Assembly: GCA_036564245.1 (NCBI GenBank)
Contig: DATCKU010000077.1
Location: 1-64,000 of the forward strand
Direction: 5' to 3'
DNA: 64,000 nt
From: Thermasporomyces sp036564245
GTDB lineage: Bacteria > Actinomycetota > Actinomycetes > Propionibacteriales > Actinopolymorphaceae
Of the stretch, positions 42,684 through 52,181 are shown one piece after another. The notes under the pieces were generated by a model. The model worked only from the letters and a program-made list of their open reading frames with translations. It made no database searches and had not been told where the DNA came from. The position numbers and the translations under genes were made by a program. How positions within the stretch are numbered: the first letter of the stretch is position 1; every line of letters starts with the position of its first letter.

Positions 42684-43981
42684 CGCTTGGTGTCGAACCG
42701 GTACGACCGGATCTGCGCACGGATCCGGTCGATCGGGCACTGGACGACATGGCCGGTGGCCGTCCCGTCGTGGTCGTCGACGCCGTGGACCGGGAGAACG
42801 AAGCCGACCTGATCTTCGCTGCGACACATGCGACGCCGGAACTGGTGGGGTTCATGGTTCGGCACACCAGTGGCGTGGTGTGCGTGCCGATGCCGGCGGA
42901 ACGGCTCGAGCATCTCGGGATCCCGCCCATGACGACGCAGAACCGCGAGTCGATGCGTACGGCATTTCACGTGAGCGTGGATGCAGCGCAGGGGATCACG
43001 ACCGGCATCTCCGCCGCCGACCGGGCCCGCACCATCCGGATCCTCGCCGATGACGCGTCGAACGGCACGGACTTGGTGCAGCCCGGCCATGTCTTCCCGC
43101 TGCGGTACCGGACCGGGGGAGTGCTCACCCGGCCGGGCCATACCGAGGCGGCGGTGGATCTCGCGCGGCTTGCGGGTTGTCCGCCGATCGGAGTCCTCGC
43201 CGAGCTGGTGGACGACGACGGTATGCCGCAGCGCGGTCCGCAGGCACGAGCGTTCGCCGACCGGCACGGGCTTGCGCTCGTGTCCATCGCCGATCTCATC
43301 CGTTACCGGCGCCGGTCCGAGCATCTGGTCGAACGGGTCAGCAGGGCTCGACTCCCGACTCCCCACGGAGAGTTCGAGGCAGTCGGGTACCGGTGCACCG
43401 TCGATGGTTCGGAGCATGTCGCTCTGGTCAAGGGAGACCCCGGCGCGCGAGGCGGATCGCCGCCTGTGGTGCGCGTGCACTCGGAATGCCTGACCGGTGA
43501 AGCCTTCCGTTCGCTGCGGTGCGATTGCGGACCTCAGTTGGACCACGCCCTTGCCAAGGTCGGCCGCTGCGCGGCAGGTGTCGTGGTCTACGTGCGCGGG
43601 CATGAGGGACGCGGCATCGGACTGCTCTCCAAGCTGGCGGCCTACGAGCTGCAGGATGCCGGCCACGACACCGTGGACGCCAACGTCGCGCTCGGACTTC
43701 CGGTAGACGGCAGGGACTACTGGATCGCCGCGCAGATTCTTGCCGACCTCGGCGTTGACAAGGTGCAGTTGCTCAGCAACAACCCGGCCAAGGCGGACGG
43801 GCTGCAGTCGTACGGCATCGGCGTCTCGGCCACCGTGCCTTTGACGGTGGCGCCGAACCCGGAGAACGTGCGTTACCTGCGTGCGAAGCGGGAGCGGCTG
43901 GGCCACCTGCTTCCGGCCGACCACGGTGACGTTCACATCGACCAGTTGAGCCTCGACGAACTGGAGGCGGGAGAATCATGA
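42680..43981 (+). CDS. ribAB: Bifunctional 3,4-dihydroxy-2-butanone 4-phosphate synthase / GTP cyclohydrolase II
   Basis: Makes both precursors of the lumazine. The RibB half has VDAVDRENEADLIFAA, RHTSGVVCVPM and GHVFPL with PGHTEAAVDLARLAG. The RibA half has zinc cysteines in HSECLTGEAFRSLRCDCGPQ and the arginine motif RGHEGRGIGLLSKL. The linker is about residue 215. The GTG at 42680 overlaps ribM by 4 bases; the stop overlaps the ribH ATG. Confidence 0.95.
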   Translation: MTLGVEPVRPDLRTDPVDRALDDMAGGRPVVVVDAVDRENEADLIFAATHATPELVGFMVRHTSGVVCVPMPAERLEHLGIPPMTTQNRESMRTAFHVSVDAAQGITTGISAADRARTIRILADDASNGTDLVQPGHVFPLRYRTGGVLTRPGHTEAAVDLARLAGCPPIGVLAELVDDDGMPQRGPQARAFADRHGLALVSIADLIRYRRRSEHLVERVSRARLPTPHGEFEAVGYRCTVDGSEHVALVKGDPGARGGSPPVVRVHSECLTGEAFRSLRCDCGPQLDHALAKVGRCAAGVVVYVRGHEGRGIGLLSKLAAYELQDAGHDTVDANVALGLPVDGRDYWIAAQILADLGVDKVQLLSNNPAKADGLQSYGIGVSATVPLTVAPNPENVRYLRAKRERLGHLLPADHGDVHIDQLSLDELEAGES

Positions 43982-44472
43982 GTGGAGAGGGCGCGCCGCG
44001 CTTTCGGGTCGACGACGCCAGCGATCTGCGGGTGGCGATTGTGGCCGCTCGCTGGCATGCCGACGTGGTGGAAGGACTGCTTGCCGGTGCCCAGCGGGCA
44101 GTCTCGGATGCCGGAGTCCGCGATGTCGCGGTGATCCGGGTCCCAGGATCCTTCGAGCTGCCCGTCGCCGCGGCTCGGCTTGCGCGATCCGGTTTCGATG
44201 CGGTCGTCGCACTTGGCGTCGTGGTGCGTGGCGGTACGCCACACTTCGAGTACGTCTGCCAAGCGGCGACCGTCGGTCTGACGCAGGTGAGTGTCGAGAC
44301 CGGTGTGCCCGTCGGGTTCGGTGTGCTCACCTGCAACACCGTCGACGAGGCGCGGGACCGTGCTGGACTGCCCGGATCGAAGGAAGACAAGGGGTACGAA
44401 GCGGCGCAGGCCGCGTTGGCCGCCGCCGTCACGCTTGGGCGTGTGGCGCCAGTTCGTAGGGTAGGCGGATGA
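43978..44472 (+). CDS. ribH: 6,7-Dimethyl-8-ribityllumazine synthase
   Basis: Condenses the aminouracil and butanone phosphate to the lumazine. The 164 residues show VAIVAARWHADVVEGLL, VIRVPGSFELPVAAARLA, GVVVRGGTPHFEYVCQA (catalytic histidine) and GVLTCNTVDEARDRAG. Last gene of the rib operon; ribD is not in the window. In many actinobacteria hisE-hisG follow ribH; here a SixA gene overlaps it instead. Confidence 0.95.
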   Translation: MSGEGAPRFRVDDASDLRVAIVAARWHADVVEGLLAGAQRAVSDAGVRDVAVIRVPGSFELPVAAARLARSGFDAVVALGVVVRGGTPHFEYVCQAATVGLTQVSVETGVPVGFGVLTCNTVDEARDRAGLPGSKEDKGYEAAQAALAAAVTLGRVAPVRRVGG

Positions 44473-44984
44473 CTCGTCGTCTCATGCTTTTGCGCCACGG
44501 CAAGGCCGATTCGCCCTTCGGTGTTCCGGACAAGGAGCGGCCGTTGGCTGCACGCGGCAAGAAGCAAGCCGCCTACGCGGGCGCCGCGTGCCGCAGGCTC
44601 GGCTTGCAGCCGGAGCTGGTTGCGGTGTCGCCCGCGCTCCGTGCCCGTGAGACCTGGGACTACGTCGCGCGTGAGCTCGGTGCGGCTCCTCGAGTAGACA
44701 TCGAGAACCGGATCTACGCCAACACGGTCGACGATCTGCTGGGGGTCGTGTCCGAGGTGCCCGACAGCGTCGTGTCGTTCCTGATCATCGGACACAATCC
44801 GTCGATCGCGGACCTGGCCCTCTCCCTTGACGCTCGGCCCGACGAGGGGCGCACGCCGCTGTCGGATGGTTTTCCCACGGGCACCCTGGCGGTCTTCGCG
44901 CTCGAGGGCAGCTGGAGCGAGGTCGGTGCAGGCGTTGGACAGCTGCAGCATGTCGTGCGCCTCGACCAGCTGAGCAGCACCTGA
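44469..44984 (+). CDS. SixA-like phosphohistidine phosphatase
   Basis: A 171-residue short histidine phosphatase. The catalytic RHG is in LMLLRHGKADSP and the second histidine in LIIGHNPSIADLA. SixA dephosphorylates histidine-phosphotransfer domains in E. coli; actinobacterial members are poorly studied. It overlaps the ribH stop by 4 bases, so it is likely co-transcribed with the FMN-regulated operon even though no functional link is known. Confidence 0.83.
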   Translation: MTRRLMLLRHGKADSPFGVPDKERPLAARGKKQAAYAGAACRRLGLQPELVAVSPALRARETWDYVARELGAAPRVDIENRIYANTVDDLLGVVSEVPDSVVSFLIIGHNPSIADLALSLDARPDEGRTPLSDGFPTGTLAVFALEGSWSEVGAGVGQLQHVVRLDQLSST

Positions 44985-45005
44985 GTCGCATGGCGGCTGG
45001 CGGGC

Positions 45006-46289
45006 TCAGCTGTCGATGGAGCGCTGCTCCTCGTCGGCCGCTTCGATCTCCTCGCGTGTGATGCCGAGCAGGTAGAGGATCGCGTCGAGATACGGCACGG
45101 TGACGGCCGTGTCTGCCGCCTCGCGTACCACCGGCTTGGCATTGAACGCCACACCGAGCCCTGCCACGTCGAGCATGTCGAGGTCGTTGGCACCGTCGCC
45201 GATCGCGACGGTCTGGCTGAGCGGTACGTCGGCACGGGCGGCGAACTCTCGCAGCGCCTTCGCTTTCCCCGGCCGGTCGATGATCTCGCCATCGACGCGA
45301 CCGGTCAGCGTGCCCTCAGTCACCTCGAGTCGGTTGGCGGCGACGAAGTCGATGCCGAGCTCGGCGGCGATGGGCTCCACGACCTGGGTGAACCCGCCAC
45401 TCACCAACCCGATCTGGTAGCCCAGCCGACGCAGCGTACGCACCAGGGTCCGAGCACCGGGTGTCAGGCGGATCTCGCGTCGTACGTCGTCGAGGGCCTG
45501 CTCGTCGAGGCCGGCCAGCAGAGCGACCCGCTGCCGTAGCGATTCGCTGAAGTCCAGCTGGCCGTGCATCGCCTCGGTCGTCAGTCGGGACACCTCGGCA
45601 AGGCACCCGGCCCGCCTCGCCAGCATCTCGATGACCTCGCCTTGGATTAGGGTCGAGTCGACGTCCAGCACCACAAGACGCTTGGCGCGGCGGTGCAATC
45701 CGGCGGCCTGCACCGCAACGTCGACCCGCTGGGCCGCTGCTTCGATAGCGAGTGTGTGGCGGAGCTTGGTCGGGTCGCTGCCGGACACGTCCAGTTCGAT
45801 CGCCGTGACGGGGTATCGGGCGATCCGTGTAATCCGGTCGATGTTGGCCCCGGTGTCCGCGATCCGACCGGCGATCGCCGCAACCGCGCGTGGCAGCAAG
45901 GGGTGGCCGAGTACCGTCACGTGGCTGCGTCCACGGCGTCGCGGTTCGTTGTCGCCTGCCCCGACCTGGATCTCGACGTCCATCGCGAGATCGCGGGCCA
46001 CGGTCTCGACCGTGCTCCGCAGCCTCTCGTGATCTCGTGGCGCTGTGACGAGAACGCCCAGCAAGAGCCGGCCACGGAGCACGACCTGCTCCACGTCGAG
46101 GACCTCGATCCCGAACGTCGCGAGCGAGTCGAAGACCGCCGACGTCACGCCGGGCCGGTCACGGCCGGTGAACGTCAGCAGAAGCGTGCGCTGGGGTGGC
46201 TCGGCCGGAGGGGTCCGCTCGGAGCGTGGCCACGGATCACTTGGCACGCGAGCAACGTTAGTCGACCGTGATTGTCCCGAAGATGTCAC
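45006..46289 (-). CDS. serB: Phosphoserine phosphatase with N-terminal ACT domains (SerB2 type)
   Basis: Final step of serine synthesis. The first ~190 residues form two ACT-like domains (LLLTFTGRDRPGVTSAVFD and a second ending RVDVAVQAAG), which in mycobacterial SerB2 bind serine. The HAD domain has motif I VLDVDSTLIQGE, motif II SGGFTQV and motif IV GDGANDLDML. GTG 46289 overlaps the stop of the upstream membrane-protein gene (GTGA), implying translational coupling; GTG 46247 is an alternative. 427 residues. Confidence 0.91.
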   Translation of the reverse strand: MTSSGQSRSTNVARVPSDPWPRSERTPPAEPPQRTLLLTFTGRDRPGVTSAVFDSLATFGIEVLDVEQVVLRGRLLLGVLVTAPRDHERLRSTVETVARDLAMDVEIQVGAGDNEPRRRGRSHVTVLGHPLLPRAVAAIAGRIADTGANIDRITRIARYPVTAIELDVSGSDPTKLRHTLAIEAAAQRVDVAVQAAGLHRRAKRLVVLDVDSTLIQGEVIEMLARRAGCLAEVSRLTTEAMHGQLDFSESLRQRVALLAGLDEQALDDVRREIRLTPGARTLVRTLRRLGYQIGLVSGGFTQVVEPIAAELGIDFVAANRLEVTEGTLTGRVDGEIIDRPGKAKALREFAARADVPLSQTVAIGDGANDLDMLDVAGLGVAFNAKPVVREAADTAVTVPYLDAILYLLGITREEIEAADEEQRSIDS

Positions 46290-46789
46290 GGTGATGCGAG
46301 CAGGGCGACGGCCAAGACGGCGAACGCCACGGTGGTGCTGATCGACCGCACGACGTTCCAGCGCACCCACGGAGCCTCGAATCGGCGGCGAACGGAGGCG
46401 AGATCGTCGATCTGGTCCGGATCATCGGCGGCCGCGAGAGCGTTGTTGAGTGGAACGCTGATCCGGAACGTGATCACGAGTGTCACGAGATAGAGCACCA
46501 AGGCGATCACGAGCCACGGCAGCTGCGGGCGTCCTGCCGGGCCGAGATGCAGGGGGATCGCAAGGGCCGTGAGGATGATCGGACCCACGAAACAGATCGC
46601 GAACCACACGTTGAGGATCTTGACGTTGATCGACTGCATGGCGGCGACGAAGGTCCGGTCGTCGGTTGGACGCAGGCCCGGCATCACGGCGTAGGAGAAC
46701 GTGGCGAAAAGTCCTGCGCTGAGTCCCATCGTGATCGTCGCCAGCAGCAACACGACGGTGCGCAGGGGAAAGGGGTCCAAGACAGGCAT
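46286..46789 (-). CDS. DUF1772 (anthrone oxygenase-like) membrane protein
   Basis: A 167-residue four-helix membrane protein: hydrophobic segments at the N-terminus (VVLLLATITMGLSAGLFATF), centre (FAICFVGPIILTALAIPL and WLVIALVLYLVTLVITF) and C-terminus. The SYAVMPGLRPTDDRTFVAAMQSIN and VPLNNALAA stretches match DUF1772. Members are linked to anthrone oxidation in polyketide pathways, but most bacterial ones are uncharacterised. ATG 46789 or ATG 46822. Coupled to serB downstream. Confidence 0.78.
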   Translation of the reverse strand: MPVLDPFPLRTVVLLLATITMGLSAGLFATFSYAVMPGLRPTDDRTFVAAMQSINVKILNVWFAICFVGPIILTALAIPLHLGPAGRPQLPWLVIALVLYLVTLVITFRISVPLNNALAAADDPDQIDDLASVRRRFEAPWVRWNVVRSISTTVAFAVLAVALLASP

Positions 46790-46923
46790 GTCCGCAAGTC
46801 TGGCGGGGTCCGGTTGACCCATGCCAGTCGTGCGACATCCGTACGTCGGATACCAAGCGACCGCGATGAGTTCGGGGGCGTTTCACGGTCTCTCCTCCGA
46901 GCACCCGATACGTTGGAGCCACC

Positions 46924-47487
46924 ATGGGCACGATCATCTACTCGATGAACGTCTCGCTCGACGGGTACATCGAGGATTCGCAGGGAAGCTTCGGCTTCTC
47001 GGCACCGGCCGACGACGTGCATCGGCTGGCCAACGAGCAGACACGTGCCACATCCGTCTTCTTGTTCGGCCGGCGCCTGTTCGAGGTGATGGAGGAGCCG
47101 TGGCGCGCCGCCGCGAACCGTTACGATCTGCCCGAGGTCGAGAAGGACTTCGCTCGTCTTTACCTCTCGATCCCGCGGATCGTCTTCTCAGACACCCTCA
47201 TGAGTGTCCCGGAGGGCGTGCGACTGGTGCGCAGCACGGACGCAGTCGCCGAGGTGACGCGACTGAAAGAGGACGTAGACGGACAGCTTGCTATAGGTGG
47301 TGCCGGCCTGGCCGCGTCCCTGGTGGACTTCATCGACGAGTTCCGGCTCTACGTCACGCCCGTGGTCGTGGGCGGCGGGAAGCCGTTCTTCCCTGTGGGC
47401 AGGACGCTCGACCTGCGGCTCGTGGAAAGCCGGACTCTCGGATCTGGTTCGGTCTACCTGCGGTACGAACGCGCAGGCAAGAGCTGA
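46924..47487 (+). CDS. Dihydrofolate reductase/RibD C-terminal-domain family protein
   Basis: A 187-residue single-domain reductase of the RibD C-terminal (DHFR-like) fold: IIYSMNVSLDGYIEDSQG at the start, FLFGRRLFEVME for NADPH binding, and DGQLAIGGAGLAASLVDF and VVVGGGKPFFP at the end. These stand-alone proteins are common in actinobacteria and their substrates are unknown. It is not a complete RibD (no deaminase domain), so it does not fill the ribD gap in the rib operon with any certainty. Confidence 0.83.
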   Translation: MGTIIYSMNVSLDGYIEDSQGSFGFSAPADDVHRLANEQTRATSVFLFGRRLFEVMEEPWRAAANRYDLPEVEKDFARLYLSIPRIVFSDTLMSVPEGVRLVRSTDAVAEVTRLKEDVDGQLAIGGAGLAASLVDFIDEFRLYVTPVVVGGGKPFFPVGRTLDLRLVESRTLGSGSVYLRYERAGKS

Positions 47488-47561
47488 CCCGGTAGCAGCG
47501 CCGCGCTCGCGACGCGGGTGCCGGCTCCTCGATGAAGGTCCAGCACGTACCGGTGCAGGCG

Positions 47562-48314
47562 TCAACCGCGGCCCATGAAAGGCATCTTCGTCGCCATCAC
47601 GGTCATGAACGGCACGTTGGCGTCGAGCGGCAGGCTCGCCATGTAGGCGACGGCGCGGGCGACGTGATCGACGTCCATGGTGGGCTCGGGTCGTGTGGTG
47701 CCGTCTGGCTGCAGCACGCCGTCGGCCATCCGTTCGGTCATGGGGGTTGCCGCGTTCCCGATGTCGATCTGCCCACACGCGATGTCGTATCGTCGGCCGT
47801 CCAGAGCGGTCGCCTTGGTGAGGCCGGTGATCGCATGCTTGGTGGCGGTGTACGGGGCCGAGTTCGGGCGAGGAACGTGTGCCGAGATCGAGCCGTTGTT
47901 GATGATCCGTCCGCCGCGAGGTCGCTGACTCTTCATCAACCGGAACGCATGTTTGGTGCACAGGAAGGCTGCCGTGAGATTCGTGTCGACCACCGCCTGC
48001 CAGTCGGCGAGGCTGAGGTCCTCGAGTGGGACCGCGGGCGCGTTGCGACCGGCGTTGTTGAAGAGAAGATCGAGCCGTCCGTACTCACGCCGAATCACGT
48101 CGAACAACGCGGCGACGGCCTGAGGATCGGTGACGTCCGTGGGTACGGCGTGGCCGCGCAGCCCGGCCCGGCCGAGCGTTGCGGCAACGTCGTGCAACGG
48201 CTCCGGCCGTCTGCCGGCGAGCACGACCGTCCAGCCATCCCGGGCGAGGGCGAGTGCTGCAGCCTTGCCGATACCGGACCCGGCGCCTGTGACCAAGGCG
48301 ATCTTCTCGGTCAT
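47562..48314 (-). CDS. Short-chain dehydrogenase/reductase
   Basis: A 250-residue classical SDR: cofactor motif TGAGSGIGKAAALALARDG, NNAG at DLLFNNAGRN, catalytic Ser in NNGSISAHV and YxxxK in APYTATKHAITGL. The arginine-rich start of the second strand (AGRRPEP) suggests NADP preference. Substrate unknown. Its ATG overlaps the MFS transporter stop, so the two are co-translated; it may act on a compound the transporter exports. Confidence 0.88.
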   Translation of the reverse strand: MTEKIALVTGAGSGIGKAAALALARDGWTVVLAGRRPEPLHDVAATLGRAGLRGHAVPTDVTDPQAVAALFDVIRREYGRLDLLFNNAGRNAPAVPLEDLSLADWQAVVDTNLTAAFLCTKHAFRLMKSQRPRGGRIINNGSISAHVPRPNSAPYTATKHAITGLTKATALDGRRYDIACGQIDIGNAATPMTERMADGVLQPDGTTRPEPTMDVDHVARAVAYMASLPLDANVPFMTVMATKMPFMGRG

Positions 48315-49552
48315 GACACTCCTTTCGAGGCCTTGGCTCGGGTGCCCGACGGATCCACGACGGCGTTGCCGGGGCCCCGGCCGGTTGCGATGCGTTCGCT
48401 CAGCAGGCCCACGGCGAGTGCCAGCACCTGCACACCTCCGGCAACGAGAAGCAGCCCGGTTCCCCCGAGTGGTGCCGCGGCCACGCCCGCGAGAGCAGCA
48501 CCCAGCGCGGCGCTTCCGATCTTGAGACCGGCCGCCGTCGTGAACACCTGCGACCGTACCTCGGGGGGAGCATAGGTGTTGCGGATCAGGAACGTCGCGG
48601 TGAGCATGGGCGCCTCGACAAGTCCGGCCAGAACGAACACCACCAGGGCGACGACGTACGACGGACTCGCTGCCGCCGCTGCGAGGACCAGACCGGTTGC
48701 GAGCACGCTGAGGTAGACAGCGCGACCAGCGTGAGCTTCGCGCAACGGCTTGGCCGACAGCGCAAGCGATCCCGTCAGCGCCCCGACCGCGAACGCCGAG
48801 AGCAGTCCGCCACCGGCACTGGCCGGCTGGCCGAGACGCTCGGCGAACAAGACGACCGCGATCGGCAGCGCACCACCGGTGCCAGCGATCGAGACCGTGG
48901 TGGCGATCGCCGTACCCCGCAACGGGACGACCCGCCAGAGCGCCAGGGCCCCGCCGATCAGGGCGCCTCGACGTACGTTCGCTCGCTGTGCCGCCTCCCG
49001 CCGGCGCAGCGGGACCGCGAGCGTCGTCAGCGCGGCGATCACGCTGCTGGCGACGAGGGCCAGCAGGGCGAGGAACGGCGACGCGACGCCGGCGACGAGG
49101 GCCACCATCGCGGGAGCGACGATGCCGGAGACGTTGTACGTGGCGGAGTCGACGGCGAACGCACGGGGCAACGCAGGCGCCGGCAGCAGCTCGCCGAGCA
49201 GGCTCGTCATCCCTCCGGTCAGCAACGGTCCGACGATGCCAGATATCAACGCGCACGCAAGGGGCACGGCGAGGTGGGTGGAGCCGAGCGTGAACGCGGT
49301 ACCGGCGAGGCCCGCTCCGAAGGTCAACAAGGCGACGACGTACAGCAAGCGAACCGACCGCACGCGATCGGAGAGAAGACCCGCGGCCGGTGCGGCGACG
49401 ATGTGCGGGAGCATCGTGGCGGCAGTGAGCACACCGCCAACTGCGGCGCTCTTGGTGCGGTCCAGGGCGAGCAGGATGAGTGCGGTCGAGGTGGCCCCGT
49501 CGGCGATCCGGGCCAATGTCGCGGCGTATGTGTAGCGCACCAGCACGGTCAT
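48311..49552 (-). CDS. Major facilitator superfamily transporter
   Basis: A 413-residue integral membrane protein with about 12 hydrophobic helices and an MFS loop-2/3 motif variant (GLLSDRVRSVRLLY). General character is of a drug/metabolite exporter, substrate unknown. ATG 49552 is chosen; GTG 49579 is an alternative and longer starts lack membrane-protein character. Divergent from the GH4 glycosidase gene and coupled to the SDR downstream. Confidence 0.85.
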   Translation of the reverse strand: MTVLVRYTYAATLARIADGATSTALILLALDRTKSAAVGGVLTAATMLPHIVAAPAAGLLSDRVRSVRLLYVVALLTFGAGLAGTAFTLGSTHLAVPLACALISGIVGPLLTGGMTSLLGELLPAPALPRAFAVDSATYNVSGIVAPAMVALVAGVASPFLALLALVASSVIAALTTLAVPLRRREAAQRANVRRGALIGGALALWRVVPLRGTAIATTVSIAGTGGALPIAVVLFAERLGQPASAGGGLLSAFAVGALTGSLALSAKPLREAHAGRAVYLSVLATGLVLAAAAASPSYVVALVVFVLAGLVEAPMLTATFLIRNTYAPPEVRSQVFTTAAGLKIGSAALGAALAGVAAAPLGGTGLLLVAGGVQVLALAVGLLSERIATGRGPGNAVVDPSGTRAKASKGVS

Positions 49553-49664
49553 CCAGGCAGGGGATGTACGAGATGCCACGGCACAAAGCGTGCTACATGA
49601 CCGTTCCAGGCCGCGAGCCGATTGGGGGTTGTCGAACCGGAGCCGGTATGCCGAGGCTGGAGGC

Positions 49665-51218
49665 ATGACGATCCGCATTGCGATGCTCGGCGCCGGCTCG
49701 CTGGGCTTCACCCGGCGGCTGGTCCGAGACATCCTCGCCGTTCCCGAGCTCGCCGACACCTGCTTCGCGTTCTACGACATCTCCGAACGCAACCTCGACA
49801 TGGTGACGCAGCTGGTGCGGCGTGACATCGAGGCGAACGCGCTTCCCGCGACCGTGGAGCCGACGATGGACCGCCGCGCCGCACTGGCCGATGCCGACTA
49901 CGTGTTCTCGGTGATCCGACAGGGCGGACTCGAGGCGTTTCGTACCGACATCGAGATCCCTTTGAAGTACGGCGTCGACCAGTGTGTCGGCGACACCATC
50001 TGTGCCGGCGGGTTGATGTACGCGCAACGTACGATCCCCGCGTTGCTGGAGTTCTGCGAAGACATCCGCGCCGTCGCCAAGCCTGACGTGCTCTTCCTCA
50101 ACTACTCGAATCCCATGGCGATGAACACGTGGGCATGCAACGAGTACGGCGGGGTGCGTACGGTCGGGCTCTGCCACGGCGTCCAAGGTGGCCACTGGCA
50201 GATCACCCAGTGCATCGAGCACTGGGCGAAACGAGAAGGGCTGATCGGCCCGGACGAGGAACTGCATCGGCGCGAGGTCGACATCGTTGCGGCCGGCATC
50301 AATCACCAGACGTGGTTCCTGAAGGTGCAGTGGCGGGGAATCGACATGATTCCCAAGATGCTCGAGCTCTTCGAGAGTCATCCGACCTTCCCGCAGACGG
50401 AGAAGGTCCGCATCGACGTGTTGCGCCGCTTCGGCTACTACAGCACCGAGTCCAACGGTCACCTGTCGGAGTACCTCCCGTGGTACCGGAAGCGGGTGGA
50501 GGAGATCCCTCAGTGGATCGACCTGTCCAGCTGGATCCACGGCGAGACGGGTGGCTATCTGCGGGTGTGCACGGAGGGGCGGAACTGGTTCGAGACCGAC
50601 TTTCCGAACTGGTTGGCCGAGGACCCGAAGCCGATCACCCCGGAGGACCGGAGCGAGGAGCACGGTTCCTACATCATCGAAGCGCTCGAGACCGGCCGGA
50701 TCTACCGCGGTCACTTCAACGTCGTCAACGACGGCATCATCACCAACCTCCCGCAAGGCTGCGTGGTCGAGGTGCCCGGCTACGTCGACCGCAACGGCAT
50801 CAACGTTCCGGTCGTCGGCGACCTGCCGTTGGCCTGCGCTGCCACGTGCGCTGCCAGCGTCCGCGTGCAGGAGATGGCCAAGGAAGCGGCGGTGCACGCG
50901 GACGTGATGCTGCTCAAGCAGGCGATGCTGCACGATCCGCTCGTCGGCGCGGTCTGCAACCCCGAGGAGGTGTGGCAGATGACCGACGAGATGCTCGTGG
51001 CGCAAGCACAATGGCTGCCGCAGTACGCAGACGAGATCCCAGCCGCACGGCAACGACTCCTCGACGCCGAACGGAATGGCACCCGGGTCAAGACCGTGAA
51101 CACCCAAGGCGCCGCCCGCCTTCCGACGAAGACCGTCGAGGAGATGGCCGCCGACCGGGAGCGGGCGCGAGCCAACGCTGCGGCCGCCGACAAGGCAGGC
51201 ATGACCAAGACCACCTGA
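49665..51218 (+). CDS. Glycoside hydrolase family 4 (alpha-galactosidase/alpha-glucosidase type)
   Basis: GH4 enzymes cleave glycosides by NAD- and Mn-dependent oxidation-elimination. Rossmann motif IAMLGAGSLGFTRRLVRDIL, the YVFSVIRQGG stretch, metal/NAD residues in YSNPMAMNTWA, LCHGVQGG (metal cysteine and histidine) and AAGINHQTWF are present. The 517 residues are long for the family because of a charged Ala-rich C-terminal tail. ATG 49665 follows GGAGG. No sugar transporter is adjacent; exact sugar unknown. Confidence 0.9.
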   Translation: MTIRIAMLGAGSLGFTRRLVRDILAVPELADTCFAFYDISERNLDMVTQLVRRDIEANALPATVEPTMDRRAALADADYVFSVIRQGGLEAFRTDIEIPLKYGVDQCVGDTICAGGLMYAQRTIPALLEFCEDIRAVAKPDVLFLNYSNPMAMNTWACNEYGGVRTVGLCHGVQGGHWQITQCIEHWAKREGLIGPDEELHRREVDIVAAGINHQTWFLKVQWRGIDMIPKMLELFESHPTFPQTEKVRIDVLRRFGYYSTESNGHLSEYLPWYRKRVEEIPQWIDLSSWIHGETGGYLRVCTEGRNWFETDFPNWLAEDPKPITPEDRSEEHGSYIIEALETGRIYRGHFNVVNDGIITNLPQGCVVEVPGYVDRNGINVPVVGDLPLACAATCAASVRVQEMAKEAAVHADVMLLKQAMLHDPLVGAVCNPEEVWQMTDEMLVAQAQWLPQYADEIPAARQRLLDAERNGTRVKTVNTQGAARLPTKTVEEMAADRERARANAAAADKAGMTKTT

Positions 51219-51329
51219 GGGCTCCGGTCGTGTCCGCCGAGTCCACGAATACGGGTCAGCAGTACGGCGAGTTGGAGGTGTAACACGTGTGGGCGCGTGT
51301 TGCACCTCAGGCAGGCGTAGTGCACATGG

Positions 51330-52067
51330 TCATTTGGGGCGTGGCGGGGGGTTGCAGGCGGCGACCAGAGCCCGGCGAGCCGCGCGCTCGAGCCGACGGA
51401 GCGCCTCGCGTCGCGCGTTGGCTTCGAACGCCGTCGTAGCACCGCCGTCGTCGGTCAGGGCGAGCTCGCAGACCAGCAGGCAGCGCCGTGCCCTGGCCGC
51501 GAGCTCGTCTACGCGTGCCGGATAGCCGGCTGGCAGCCTGTCGTCGTCACGACGTCCAACCGCCCGCAGGTCGATGAGCGCTTCTGCGACGCGTGGATTC
51601 CAGCGAGCGACGTCGAGCCCGTCGAGCGCGTCGATGACGTCCTGCAGGGTCTGGGTGAGCTCCATCGTGGCCTCGGCGACCTCGATGGGTGGAGGTACGT
51701 CGGCCCGCCAGGCGCGCCACTGCACCCCGGCGCCGACGACGTACGGAACGAGGCCAAGGCCCGTACCGTGGCAGATCACCGCCTCGCCCACTTCCAGGGC
51801 GGCCTCTGTGAAGTCGCGGGGTCCGGCGAGCCCGAGCGGGTCGCCTGGTACGGGAAGCGCGACGGACGCAGCGGTCATGCCGAGGTTGCGGAGGGTTCCA
51901 AGGGTGAACAGGACCGGCATGGGCTCGTCGTGACCCGGAAGGCCTATCACGTGATGGGCCGCATCGTCGCCGCGGATCGCGAGCTCGGCCTCGTCGAGGC
52001 TCGTCGAGCCGGCGATCCAGGCGTTCGTCCACGATGCGAAGCGCGCCGCCCGCGGCAACCTCAGCAT
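51330..52067 (-). CDS. Conserved actinobacterial protein of unknown function
   Basis: A 245-residue soluble protein. Recognisable stretches are LRLPRAARFASWTNAWIAG, GDDAAHHVIGLPG, the VALPVPGDPLGLAGP segment and a long C-terminal Arg/Glu helix (EALRRLERAARRAL). I recall similar proteins in other actinobacteria but no functional assignment. No catalytic motif or membrane segment is evident. Divergent from the ABC ATPase gene. Confidence 0.7.
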   Translation of the reverse strand: MLRLPRAARFASWTNAWIAGSTSLDEAELAIRGDDAAHHVIGLPGHDEPMPVLFTLGTLRNLGMTAASVALPVPGDPLGLAGPRDFTEAALEVGEAVICHGTGLGLVPYVVGAGVQWRAWRADVPPPIEVAEATMELTQTLQDVIDALDGLDVARWNPRVAEALIDLRAVGRRDDDRLPAGYPARVDELAARARRCLLVCELALTDDGGATTAFEANARREALRRLERAARRALVAACNPPPRPK

Positions 52068-52181
52068 GGCATCAGCCTAGGACCCTCACGATGACGGGAT
52101 CGGACCCACGCGGTGGCCGGACCATGCGTACCGACCAGCCATGCGTACCAACCGGCAACGCGTGCCGTAGGTTGTGGATCC

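Noticed and set aside
46924..47487. Stand-alone reductase as the missing ribD
   Set aside because: It has only the DHFR-like fold without the deaminase domain, is outside the FMN-controlled operon, and belongs to a broad family of unknown substrates.
47562..49586. Single 674-residue protein fusing an upstream region to the SDR
   Set aside because: The N-terminal part is an out-of-frame, Arg-rich translation of the MFS gene; the SDR starts at ATG 48314.
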